Assembly: GCF_018141005.1 (NCBI RefSeq) | Contig: NZ_CP046582.1 | Span: 2,356,001-2,420,000, forward strand | Direction: 5' to 3' | From: Erwinia sp. E602 | GTDB lineage: Bacteria; Pseudomonadota; Gammaproteobacteria; Enterobacterales; Enterobacteriaceae | Length of the DNA stretch: 64,000 bases | Shown: piece after piece, positions 8,041 to 15,821 of the stretch | Layout of the letters: every line of letters begins with the position of its first letter | How positions within the stretch are numbered: the stretch's first letter is position 1 | Notes under the pieces: generated by a model | Seen by the model: the letters and a program-made list of their open reading frames with translations, nothing else | What the model was told of the DNA's origin: nothing | Databases searched by the model: none | Made by a program: the position numbers and the translations under genes

Positions 8041-8352
8041 TTGTATTTTTCTGATGAAGAGACAGGTAACGTCGTCGTCGGCGAGGCCGCCATTCACCTC
8101 ATCTTCAACTCGGAAGAAGTGACCCTTCGATCGCTTATCGACACCCTGCGGGAGATGGCGGAAAGTGAAGCCGACGATCTGCGCGTTATGCAGATTTATA
8201 AAGCCCGAAAATGGCTGATGGGCTTACGCGAGCCCGCCACCAGCCTGAGCCTGCCGCATGGCATGAAAACGCCGCGCAGCGCTTTACCTGCCGAGCCACC
8301 GCTGCCTGCCAGCGCCACTATGTTGAGTTTTGCTGGCGCGACGCGACGATAA
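8041..8352 (+). CDS. YmgA/YmgB-family small protein, extra paralogue
   Basis: 103 residues from a TTG codon that lies five bases after GGAGGAG. The middle (VVVGEAAIHLIFNSEEVTLR to about residue 60) follows the pattern of YmgA-type connector proteins: an all-helical domain with a GEA-x-x-L start and a repeated LIDTLREM helix. The C-terminal 40 residues are Pro/Ala-rich and disordered-looking. A 10-codon reading frame (8007-8039, beginning MNVLKPLWRS) covers the ribosome-binding site and ends one base before the TTG, so translation may be coupled. By similarity the role may be in Rcs/biofilm or acid-resistance signalling, but this copy is not recognised as a named gene. Confidence 0.7.
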   Translation: MYFSDEETGNVVVGEAAIHLIFNSEEVTLRSLIDTLREMAESEADDLRVMQIYKARKWLMGLREPATSLSLPHGMKTPRSALPAEPPLPASATMLSFAGATRR

Positions 8353-8467
8353 AACGTCTGCTTCCCTGACCGGGTCGCATCTGATAAGCCGCCGGGTCAC
8401 GGAAGACCGCACCCCCACTGTATAATGCGCACAGCGTTGCTGGCGCCCTCTCATTGTGCCGATTTAA

Positions 8468-8601
8468 CTTATTGATTTTATGCAATAAGCACTTTTTGAT
8501 CAATCAACCGCTCAGTAATCCCACAAAATCCTGTACCATTAAGACATTATTGTATAACTTTATCCCGACAGGCTGGGAAATCCCTTACGATTGAGGACGT
8601 A
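8468..8601 (+). promoter_or_regulatory. Predicted promoter region of the ycgZ operon
   Basis: CTTATTG/CAATAAG (8468-8474, 8483-8489) forms an inverted repeat with an 8-base spacer, followed by TTGATCAA. A candidate -10 TATAAC lies at 8553-8558 with CTGTAC 16 bases before it. In E. coli the ycgZ-ymgABC operon is repressed by the MerR-like BluR and induced by blue light/cold. No bluR or bluF is seen in this window. Confidence 0.35.
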
Positions 8602-8847
8602 ATGATGCGCCAGAGTGGCCATGAATCCGAAAATGCTGAAAACCACTCGCATTTTATCAGCTCCCCCTCACTACCTTCGCAACAGGAGACGATGGGGAAA
8701 ATTGTGGTAGAAATTCTGCGTTCCGGTGACCCCCTGAACCGCAAATCCCTGTGCGCCCGGCTACTGGGGCATCTGGAAGCGGCGAGCAGTCAGGAACAGG
8801 AACGTCATTACCATCAACTGATTGAACTGCTTTTTGGTCGGACGTAA
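8602..8847 (+). CDS. ycgZ: YcgZ-like two-component connector
   Basis: 81 residues. The C-terminal 55 residues align by eye with remembered E. coli YcgZ: QETMGKIVVEILRSGDPLNR against QETLGEIVTEIL, then KSLCARLLGHLE against KSLCAKLLCRLE, and a terminal LLF. In E. coli YcgZ acts with YmgA and YmgB to activate the Rcs phosphorelay, raising colanic acid and lowering curli. The ATG follows TGAGGACGTA. It heads the row ycgZ-ymgA-ymgB, the same order as in E. coli, which supports the identification. Confidence 0.85.
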   Translation: MMRQSGHESENAENHSHFISSPSLPSQQETMGKIVVEILRSGDPLNRKSLCARLLGHLEAASSQEQERHYHQLIELLFGRT

Positions 8848-8857
8848 GGGACAGCAC

Positions 8858-8889
8858 ACAGAGACGTAGTGATACAGAGACGTAGTGAT
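8858..8889 (+). repeat. Perfect 16-bp tandem duplication before ymgA
   Basis: ACAGAGACGTAGTGAT occurs twice in direct succession (8858-8873 and 8874-8889). The second copy runs into the ymgA start codon, so the initiation region itself has been duplicated. Confidence 0.9.
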
Positions 8890-9178
8890 GAAGCACAGTG
8901 ATGATGACAAAATGATCGATATCCTGATCGGTGAAGCGGTTCTCTCGTTGTTACATGAGAACGGCCCGATCAGCAGCGCGGCGCTGGTGGCGCGGCTGGA
9001 GCTGATGTCAGAGAATGAAGATGCCGCACAGGTTTCTTTGCTCCATCGGGCGATTGTTGAAGTGCGTGAAGGCATCTCCACCGCGCGCAACCGCAACCAC
9101 GCCGAACCCAGCGCCAGTGATTCTCACCGGCACGTTTCCAGCATTAAAAACGTGCCGCAGGGCAGCAAAAAACATTAG
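8888..9178 (+). CDS. ymgA: YmgA-like two-component connector
   Basis: 96 residues. The core DILIGEAVLSLLHENGPISS through a LVARLELMSENEDAA segment and the following LLHRAIVEV helix match the layout of E. coli YmgA (GQAVLQIL, LIKQLLVMKSAEEDA, LIDSIIRDF). The C-terminal 30 residues are basic and unconserved, as in E. coli. It lies 40 bases after ycgZ. Translation could begin at GTG 8885 or ATG 8888; I use the ATG. The preceding 16-bp tandem duplication leaves only a weak ribosome-binding site. Confidence 0.75.
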   Translation: MKHSDDDKMIDILIGEAVLSLLHENGPISSAALVARLELMSENEDAAQVSLLHRAIVEVREGISTARNRNHAEPSASDSHRHVSSIKNVPQGSKKH

Positions 9179-9266
9179 TTGTACGCTTTATTCCGGCGAC
9201 GGGCAGGATCGCCCCGCCGTACCGGTTTCGATCGCTAAACAGCACGCCTACCCATAAGAGAAGAAA

Positions 9267-9521
9267 ATGCAGCAAGTCTACTCAGAACTCTCTGTTCTTA
9301 ATTTTTTTCGTAACGCCGGTGAGTCGCTTGCTCAGGAAACCGCCCTGCTGGGTTTAGTCATCAAGAAAATCGTTGCTGCCAGCAGCGAAGTCAGTAACAA
9401 GACGGTGATTATTCAGCTGATCGCTGAACTGGATCAGAGTATCGATGAGGCTTACAACGAGGTGATCCGCAATACGCTGGAACTGGTGGTCAGCTATACC
9501 CCGGATGACCCCAGCGTTTAA
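9267..9521 (+). CDS. ariR: YmgB/AriR-like biofilm and acid-resistance protein
   Basis: 84 residues. It matches remembered E. coli AriR (YmgB) along most of its length: LNFFRNAGESLAQETALLG against a YFRSSGNLLEEESAVLG segment, NKTVIIQLIAELD against NKNIILSLIHSLE, and the terminal VIRNTLELVVSYTPDD against VIRKTLEIVLRYTADD. AriR is a small all-helical dimer that resembles Hha-type proteins and modulates biofilm and acid resistance through Rcs. RBS AAGAGAAG precedes the ATG. Third gene of the conserved ycgZ-ymgA-ymgB row; no ymgC follows. Confidence 0.88.
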   Translation: MQQVYSELSVLNFFRNAGESLAQETALLGLVIKKIVAASSEVSNKTVIIQLIAELDQSIDEAYNEVIRNTLELVVSYTPDDPSV

Positions 9522-9699
9522 CCGGCGTCTGGCAAACGCCAGCTTGTCACTGAAATAGTAATCTGTCCATTTACACCTGCCCCGTGCCCGGTCGCTACAT
9601 CGGGCCACTTTTCCCATTGCTCATCCTCCTATAGTGCCCTGCGGGCCACCGCCGTGGCCTGTACTCGCGGAAATGTTCCGTTCGATCCAGGAGAGAGCC

Positions 9700-10008
9700 A
9701 TGTCAGTGAATGTGATCCCATCCGGCCTGTTTATCTATCGCTATCAGGATCGGCAGATCGAGGTCAGCCCCGAACAGATGCACCACGCCAGTCCGGTGGT
9801 CTGCCCCGGTCAGTCCGCTGGCGCGGAGAACGAAACCTGGCTGTTTACTTTCTCTGCAGAGCTGGCCGACGGCAGCGAGGCCGTCTGGCAGGTTTACGTT
9901 GAGGTCGGCCCCGAGTATCCCTACGCCGTACGCTGCAGCGGCGCGCGGCTGGTGAACGGGGCCGTGGTGAAACTGGAGGATTTTAACTTTAGCTGCGGCC
10001 ACGAATAG
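9700..10008 (+). CDS. Hypothetical 102-residue protein
   Basis: Starts MSVNVIPSGLFIYRYQDRQI after CCAGGAGAGAG, a strong ribosome-binding site; the longer frame from 9634 was rejected for that reason. No signal peptide or membrane segment. It is a compact mixed sequence with two Cys (VVCPGQ and FSCGHE at the end) and many aromatic residues, looking like a small beta-sheet domain. I do not recognise a family. It ends directly before a good terminator and may be a monocistronic unit or the end of the ymg transcript. Confidence 0.65.
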   Translation: MSVNVIPSGLFIYRYQDRQIEVSPEQMHHASPVVCPGQSAGAENETWLFTFSAELADGSEAVWQVYVEVGPEYPYAVRCSGARLVNGAVVKLEDFNFSCGHE

Positions 10009-10013
10009 CACAA

Positions 10014-10053
10014 TGGCCAGGTTCGCTCAACGAGCTCGCCAGGCCACTTTTTT
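10014..10053 (+). terminator. Intrinsic terminator
   Basis: TGGCCAGG and CCAGGCCA arms (with one A-A mismatch) and inner pairs are followed by CTTTTTT at 10047-10053. It lies six bases after the 102-residue gene. Confidence 0.75.
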
Positions 10054-10202
10054 CAGCATGATTTACGGCGTTCAGTGCCAACGCATTCCTCAGCGTTACA
10101 GAAGCTTACCCCGCCTGACTCAGCGTTACCGATCGCACTCGCCGGCCAGGGTTGCCAACGCTTTGCTGATAACCCGTTCGGTTCTGCTCCGCTGTAGACA
10201 GT

Positions 10203-11453
10203 CTAACGGTGTTTCTGCAGCGCAAAAGTCGGCTTGTTGCGGGTAACCGAATAGGTCACGCTCACCGGTTTGCCCGGCGTGGTGGTGACGTCCACCGAAT
10301 CGATGGTTACACGACCATAGCCAAACAGCGTCTTAACGTAGCCACCCACTTTATGCTTGCCGGCGGGCATAAACAGCTGGCGTTTTTCACCTTTACCCAG
10401 GGTTCCGGCATCGGTCCCGTCGATGGTCAGCGTCAGCTTTGAGCCGTCATCGGCTTTGGTGACGACATGGGTAATACTTATCTGGGTCGGGCCGCTGCTG
10501 AACGGCGGCGCGTTCGGATCGGCTTCTGGCTTAACGTTTGCCGTACTGCTGGCCGGTGCCGAGGCGATATCGTTGCCGGCGATAACCTTCGGTGCCGAAG
10601 CGATCTCGCTGCCGGCAAGCACTTTTGCCGATGAATCCGCCGCCGGGGCTGATGCTGCGTCGATTGCGGCAGATGGCGTGCTCACGGAGCCGGCGGTCTC
10701 CGGGGTGGCCTGGCTGGCCGTTGCCGCCGGGGCGGCGACGGTGTCAGTCCCGGACTGAGTGGCCGCCGTGGTAGCAGACGGCACCGTCTGCCCTGCGGCG
10801 TTAGCCGTTATGGCCGTTCCTGCTGAACCTGCTTCGTTAGCCGCTGTGGCCGCAGCTGTTGTCGCTGCGGGCTGGCTGACGCTACTGGCAGCGAGTGCCG
10901 TCGTTCCAGCGGCAGGCGTGGCGGTCGCCGCTGCTGCGGTCTCACCGCCGGTCGCTGGCGTTACGGATTCGGTACCCGGTGCGGCGATCGGACGCGACAT
11001 CGATCCGACGGCGGCCTGCCCGGCTGCTGCGCCGCTGCTGCCGCTGGCCTGAGTAGCGGTATCACCAGCCGCTGCCGTACCTGCCGGTGTTGCTGCCCCG
11101 GCGGCCTGCTCTGTGGTCACGCTGCTGCCGCTGGCCGCATTAACGGCCTGTGTGCCGGAGGTTTCGTCCGGCTGGATGGCCACCCAGCCCGTCGACGGTT
11201 GCTGTGTACCGCCGGCGGGTGAGGATGCCCCACCCTCCACCGGCGTTACGGTGCCGCTGGCGGAAGTGTCCACCGGCTGAGCACCGCTAACCGCAGCGGT
11301 TTGCGCTGCGGGCGTAGTGTTTTCAGCCGACGCCGGGCTGGAGGCCTGAACGGGGGCCGGTGCCTGCGACAGGGTAGTCAGGCTGCTGATGCTGGTGCAG
11401 CCGCTCAGCACGCAGGCGGCGGAAATAAGGGTCAGAGCAGAACGACAGGACAT
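10203..11453 (-). CDS. Low-complexity Ala/Thr/Ser-rich lipoprotein
   Basis: 416 residues. It starts MSCRSALTLISAACVLSGCT with lipobox LSGC, so Cys19 should be lipidated. Residues ~30-310 are a long Ala/Thr/Gly/Ser-rich low-complexity stretch with imperfect repeats, including AGSEIASAPKV followed by AGNDIASAPAS. The last ~95 residues form a compact domain (SITHVVTKADDGSKLTLTID, then GKHKVGGYVKTLFGYG) that could be PEGA-like. I infer a surface or periplasm-spanning stalk that displays the C-terminal domain. AAGGAAG precedes the start. Function unknown; repeat-rich stretches like this commonly vary in length among strains. Confidence 0.75.
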   Translation of the reverse strand: MSCRSALTLISAACVLSGCTSISSLTTLSQAPAPVQASSPASAENTTPAAQTAAVSGAQPVDTSASGTVTPVEGGASSPAGGTQQPSTGWVAIQPDETSGTQAVNAASGSSVTTEQAAGAATPAGTAAAGDTATQASGSSGAAAGQAAVGSMSRPIAAPGTESVTPATGGETAAAATATPAAGTTALAASSVSQPAATTAAATAANEAGSAGTAITANAAGQTVPSATTAATQSGTDTVAAPAATASQATPETAGSVSTPSAAIDAASAPAADSSAKVLAGSEIASAPKVIAGNDIASAPASSTANVKPEADPNAPPFSSGPTQISITHVVTKADDGSKLTLTIDGTDAGTLGKGEKRQLFMPAGKHKVGGYVKTLFGYGRVTIDSVDVTTTPGKPVSVTYSVTRNKPTFALQKHR

Positions 11454-11650
11454 GATGACGCAACTTCCTTAGCTAAAAATTTAACAGCGTATGATAACGC
11501 GCCCGGGACAACGACAACAGCATGACAGCGTTCGGTTTACTCTGATTTACGCCGCTTTTAGCGCAGCGGACGCCTTTCAGCCGGGCTGTTCTGCTGGCAA
11601 CCTAAAACAAAGTGCGTTAAAATATTTTTTCATTTTTTAAAAAAGTATTG

Positions 11651-13321
11651 ATGCGTGTTATAAAAATGTCGAATTCTCCTAAATTTATTCCCCTGCTTTC
11701 TCTCTCAGCGCTGCTGGTCTGCTCCAGCCTGCATGCTGAAACGCCAGCCACCCCTAAGACCGACGTTCTGCTGATTGGCGGCGGTATCATGAGCGCCTCA
11801 CTGGGCACCTGGTTACAGGAACTGCAGCCGGGCTGGAAACAGCTGATGGTTGAGAAGCTGGACGGCGTGGCGCTGGAATCCTCTAACGGCTGGAACAATG
11901 CCGGTACGGGCCACTCGGCCAATATGGAGCTGAACTATACGCCGCAGCGCGCCGATGGCAGCATCGACGTGACTAAAGCGCTGGAGATCAACGAACAGTT
12001 TATGATCTCGCGCCAGTTCTGGACCGCACAGGTCAAGCGCGGCATCCTTAACAACCCGCATTCGTTCATCAACTCCACGCCGCACATGAGCTTCGTCTGG
12101 GGCGACCAGAACGTCAGCTACCTGACCAAGCGCTACGAAGCGCTGCAGCAGACCACCCTGTTCCAGGGCATGAAGTTCTCTACCGATCAGAACCAGATCA
12201 AACAGTGGGCTCCGCTGGTGATTGAAGGTCGCGATCCGCAGCAGAAAGTGGCGGCCACCTGGACGCCGGCCGGTACCGACGTTAACTACGGCGAGATCAC
12301 CCGCCAGCTGATCGGCAGCCTGAAGAAAGACACCAACTTCACGCTGGAAACCTCGGCCGAAGTGACCGACTTCAAGCGCAACGACGATAACTCCTGGCAT
12401 GTGACCATCACCGACGTGAAAAGCGGTAAAGAGCACGCGGTGGACGCGAAATACGTGTTTATCGGTGCCGGCGGCGGCGCGCTGAAGCTGCTGCAGAAAA
12501 CCGGTATTCCTGAAGGTGAAAACTACGCCGGCTTCCCGGTGGGTGGCTCCTTCCTGGTGACCGAGAACCCGGAGCTGACCAGACAGCACCTGGAGAAAGT
12601 CTACGGTCAGGCGTCGGTTGGCGCACCGCCAATGTCGGTACCGCACCTGGACGCCCGTTTCCTGGACGGTAAGCGCGTGGTGCTGTTTGGACCTTTCGCC
12701 ACCTTCTCCACCAAGTTCCTGAAAAACGGCTCGCTGTTTGACCTGCTGAGCACCACCACCACCAGTAACGTTATGCCGATGACCCACGTGGGCATGGACA
12801 ACTTCGATCTGGTGAAATACCTGATTGGTCAGGTGATGCTGAGCGATGACGACCGCTTTGAGGCGCTGAAGGAGTACTTCCCGAACGCGCGTAAAGAGGA
12901 CTGGAAACTGATTCAGGCCGGTCAGCGCGTGCAGATCATCAAGAAGGACGCGGAGAAAGGCGGCGTGCTGAAACTCGGTACCGAAATCGTGACCGATCGG
13001 CAGAAAACCGTAGCGGCCCTGCTGGGTGCCTCCCCGGGCGCATCCACCGCGGCACCGATCACCCTGAACGTGATGAAGAAGCTGTTCCCTGAGCAGTTCA
13101 ACTCACCAGAGTGGCAGAGCAAGATCCGTGGCATCATCCCAAGCTACGGTCAGGAGCTGAACGGCAACGCTGGCCTGACCCAGCAGGTGTGGAACGATAC
13201 GGCTGCGACCCTGCAGCTGGTCACCCCACCGGTGATTGATATGAACCACGCGGCTCCGGCTGCTGATGCTGCCCCGCAGCAGAAGCGCGCCGACAGCCCG
13301 CAGCACGATATGGCACTGTAA
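11651..13321 (+). CDS. mqo: Malate:quinone oxidoreductase
   Basis: 556 residues; oxidises L-malate to oxaloacetate and passes electrons to quinone, bypassing NAD-linked malate dehydrogenase. FAD-binding motif [18 protein letters not shown] sits at about residues 38-55, and long blocks agree with E. coli Mqo: [54 protein letters not shown] hydrophobic N-terminal segment ([15 protein letters not shown]) resembles a signal peptide; E. coli Mqo has one too. No good ribosome-binding site is seen before either candidate ATG (11651 or 11666), so the start is uncertain. The C-terminus carries an Ala/Pro/Gln tail. Confidence 0.95.
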   Translation: MRVIKMSNSPKFIPLLSLSALLVCSSLHAETPATPKTDVLLIGGGIMSASLGTWLQELQPGWKQLMVEKLDGVALESSNGWNNAGTGHSANMELNYTPQRADGSIDVTKALEINEQFMISRQFWTAQVKRGILNNPHSFINSTPHMSFVWGDQNVSYLTKRYEALQQTTLFQGMKFSTDQNQIKQWAPLVIEGRDPQQKVAATWTPAGTDVNYGEITRQLIGSLKKDTNFTLETSAEVTDFKRNDDNSWHVTITDVKSGKEHAVDAKYVFIGAGGGALKLLQKTGIPEGENYAGFPVGGSFLVTENPELTRQHLEKVYGQASVGAPPMSVPHLDARFLDGKRVVLFGPFATFSTKFLKNGSLFDLLSTTTTSNVMPMTHVGMDNFDLVKYLIGQVMLSDDDRFEALKEYFPNARKEDWKLIQAGQRVQIIKKDAEKGGVLKLGTEIVTDRQKTVAALLGASPGASTAAPITLNVMKKLFPEQFNSPEWQSKIRGIIPSYGQELNGNAGLTQQVWNDTAATLQLVTPPVIDMNHAAPAADAAPQQKRADSPQHDMAL

Positions 13322-13329
13322 CAGCGTCA

Positions 13330-13356
13330 GGCGCCTCCGCGTAAAGCGGGGGCGCC
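13330..13356 (+). terminator. Strong hairpin after mqo
   Basis: GGCGCCTCCGC pairs with GCGGGGGCGCC around GTAAA (11 pairs including one T-G wobble), nine bases after the mqo stop. There is no T-run, but a transcript end is likely. Confidence 0.5.
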
Positions 13357-13467
13357 AGTTCTCTCTCCTGCCTTCCCCGGAAAAATCCTCCTCCTTCCGC
13401 CCTGAATTCTCATCTTCCCTTACCACACTTCCTTTACGTGGGCGCGGTCCAGTAGCGCTGCCGGGTA

Positions 13468-13953
13468 TTATTCTTTCCGCCATTTACTCCACGGGTCTTC
13501 AGCAGGAGGCAGGGGGCTTTTTTTCACCGCGACTTCGTCCGCGGGCGTGCTGTCACCTTGCGCAGCAGGATCGCCAGGCGAAGTAGGATGCTGTTGCGCA
13601 GCAGAACCGGCTGGCGGGGTAATATCAGGCCGATCGGCACGTTTCGCCGGATCAACGCCGCGCGCCGGACGGCAGGCAGGCGGCGAAGCCTGCTCTGCGG
13701 GATGAGCAACCGAAGGTCTGGCATGGCGCTGCAGTGCGTCCTGTAAGGCCAGGTATAACGCCTCAACTTCCGCGCGTGCCCACGGGGTACGCCGCAAAAA
13801 TTTCAGGCTGGATTTGATGCTGGGGTCGCTTTTAAAGCAGTTAATGTTGACCCGCTGCGCCAGTTCAGCCCAGCCGTAACGCGCAACCAGCGCATTCAGC
13901 AGGGCCTCGAGCGTAATGCCATGCAGGGGATCTTTTGAGCCAGGATTCGTCAT
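13468..13953 (-). CDS. VF530-family (DUF2132) protein with disordered tail
   Basis: 161 residues. Residues ~7-75 hold the VF530 domain: [60 protein letters not shown]. Family members are small proteins thought to bind DNA or nucleic acid; their role is unproven. The other ~85 residues are Pro/Ala/Arg-rich and end SKWRKE, much longer than the usual ~70-80-residue VF530 protein. Start chosen at the ATG after CCGGAATGAA; an upstream in-frame ATG at 14046 would add unrelated sequence. Convergent with mqo. Confidence 0.82.
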   Translation of the reverse strand: MTNPGSKDPLHGITLEALLNALVARYGWAELAQRVNINCFKSDPSIKSSLKFLRRTPWARAEVEALYLALQDALQRHARPSVAHPAEQASPPACRPARGVDPAKRADRPDITPPAGSAAQQHPTSPGDPAAQGDSTPADEVAVKKSPLPPAEDPWSKWRKE

Positions 13954-14141
13954 TTCATTCCGGTCAGTTAGCGTGTGGGACGCACACCATACTGAGCGCC
14001 TCTGGCTTATGCAACGACCTATGCCGCAAGTACTCGGCAGTTTCACCGCTTATTTACGCATTTGATTTAAGTCGCTCCGGCTAAAGTAGGCTGATTACAC
14101 GTGGTTTTTTCTAACGAACTCTGACTATAAGGCCTTATTGC

Positions 14142-15821
14142 GTGGCAAAAATCTTCTTACGCAGCGGCAGCCTGGATGCGCTGCTGGCCCTCGGTGAAAA
14201 TGGCCAGCCGCTGTGGCTTTCTGCCTTACAGCTGCGGGAAACGCTGCGCCTGCGCCAGCAGCCGCAGATTGCCGACTGTCTGGCGATCCCCCAGCCTAAC
14301 GACGCCGGCGATCGCCTCGACTGGTATTCACCGGTCAGCGGCAAAGTCACCTCCTGGGCCGCCGCCAGCAACGGCGCGCGGGCGGCGGCGCTGACCCAGC
14401 TGCGCGCCTGCCAGCAGGTGATGCTCCAGCTCAGCGAACAGGCCTGTGCCTCGGCGAAACCAAGCCAGCGGCTGTTTGGCGCGCTGCTGAGTAAGGCGCT
14501 GCAGTTCCCCGATGAGTTTCACGTCTACCTGGTCGACGGCAGGCCGGTGATCACCTTCTGGGGGTTTGTCAGCCTGGAAAAGCGCGCGCACAAAGACGCG
14601 CTGGACTGCCTGCAGCTGGCGGAAGAGGACGAAATGCCAGCGCTGGGGCTGTCACGCCTTGCGGCCCCTGCCGCGCTGGCCGCTTCGGCCGCACCTGTCG
14701 CCCCTGCGGCGGTGGCCGCTGCGACGCCAGCAATCCCCCCTGCTCCCTCTGCCCCCCCGGCCAGCCTGTCTGAACCGCTGGTGATGCCCGCTATTCCACC
14801 GCTGCAGATCGTCGATGAGCCGGAAGAGGCGGTAAATACCGTTACAGAATCCGCACCGACGGCAGCGACCAGCCCGGCGGCGAGCCGCTCGCGCGGCGGT
14901 ATGCGCTATATCTGGGCGCTGCCGGTGGTGGCGATGCTGGTCGCCATCGGCGTGCAGTGGCTGCCACCGATGGGCGACGCTGAGCCGCAGGCTTCGGCCC
15001 CGGCGGCGCAACCTGCCGCGATGCCGACGGATTCGGCTTCGGCTTCGGCTTCGGCACAGCCTGCTGCGGCGTCTGTCCCTGTTTCAACCGTTGCTCAGAC
15101 CGCGAAGCCAGCTGCAGCTGTTACAGCTTCTGCACCAGAGACTACCCCGTCCACAGCCGCGACGGCGGCTAACGCCAGCCCCGCACCGGCCACCTCTGCG
15201 GCTCAGCCCGCAGCATCGGCATCCGTCGGTCAGCCGGCAGCGCCAGTGGCCGGACAGGCTTCTGCCGGCACGGCACAGAGCACCGCAACCGCCCTTTCTC
15301 CGGCCACAGCCGCAATGACTCAGGGCGCTACCGCCACAACCGGTGGCACGCTGCCGCTGGCCCCGGCCACCCACGCCGCACCGGCGATCGCGCCGGAACC
15401 AGAGCCGGAAGCCGATCTGCCGCCGCCGGATAAAGATGACCTGGTGCTGCCGGCGGAGGCGGTCAGACTCGGCTCGCCGAAGTTCCTTAACGGCAACTGG
15501 CGGGTGATCGTGCAGCAGGCTGCGCCGCTGACCGGCCGCCCGCCACAGCTGAAATACCAGCTGCGCAACGGCACGGGCACCGCGCGCATCACCCAGGGCG
15601 ACGGCGTAACCTGCCGCGCCGACGTTGAGGCGGCGGTGATGCCGTCCGGCAACCTGGTGATTAAAAGCCGCAACACCGCCCGCTGCAGCGACGGTACGCG
15701 CTATCGTATGCCGGAACTGCTGTGCCGCCAGGGCCTGACCGGTGCCGCCCAGTGTAACGGCAGCTATAACGACAGTAACAATACGGTGCTGCCAATGACC
15801 ATGAAACGTGAGACCCGATAA
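14142..15821 (+). CDS. srfA: SrfA-like membrane protein of the srfABC operon
   Basis: 559 residues from a GTG start. Order: an N-terminal globular domain (1-160) with KIFLRSGSLDALLALGENGQ; a Pro/Ala linker (170-250); one membrane segment ALPVVAMLVAIGVQWL (about 259-274); a second low-complexity Ala/Thr/Ser linker to ~420; and a C-terminal domain with several Cys (DGVTCRADVEAAV, NTARCSDGTRYRMPELLCRQ) probably outside the cytoplasm. The layout suggests an N-in, C-out anchor that joins a cytosolic to a periplasmic domain. It overlaps srfB by one base (TAATG). In Salmonella srfA is known as an SsrB-regulated gene; its biochemical role is not established. The assignment rests mainly on the unmistakable srfBC that follow. 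Confidence 0.75.
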   Translation: MAKIFLRSGSLDALLALGENGQPLWLSALQLRETLRLRQQPQIADCLAIPQPNDAGDRLDWYSPVSGKVTSWAAASNGARAAALTQLRACQQVMLQLSEQACASAKPSQRLFGALLSKALQFPDEFHVYLVDGRPVITFWGFVSLEKRAHKDALDCLQLAEEDEMPALGLSRLAAPAALAASAAPVAPAAVAAATPAIPPAPSAPPASLSEPLVMPAIPPLQIVDEPEEAVNTVTESAPTAATSPAASRSRGGMRYIWALPVVAMLVAIGVQWLPPMGDAEPQASAPAAQPAAMPTDSASASASAQPAAASVPVSTVAQTAKPAAAVTASAPETTPSTAATAANASPAPATSAAQPAASASVGQPAAPVAGQASAGTAQSTATALSPATAAMTQGATATTGGTLPLAPATHAAPAIAPEPEPEADLPPPDKDDLVLPAEAVRLGSPKFLNGNWRVIVQQAAPLTGRPPQLKYQLRNGTGTARITQGDGVTCRADVEAAVMPSGNLVIKSRNTARCSDGTRYRMPELLCRQGLTGAAQCNGSYNDSNNTVLPMTMKRETR

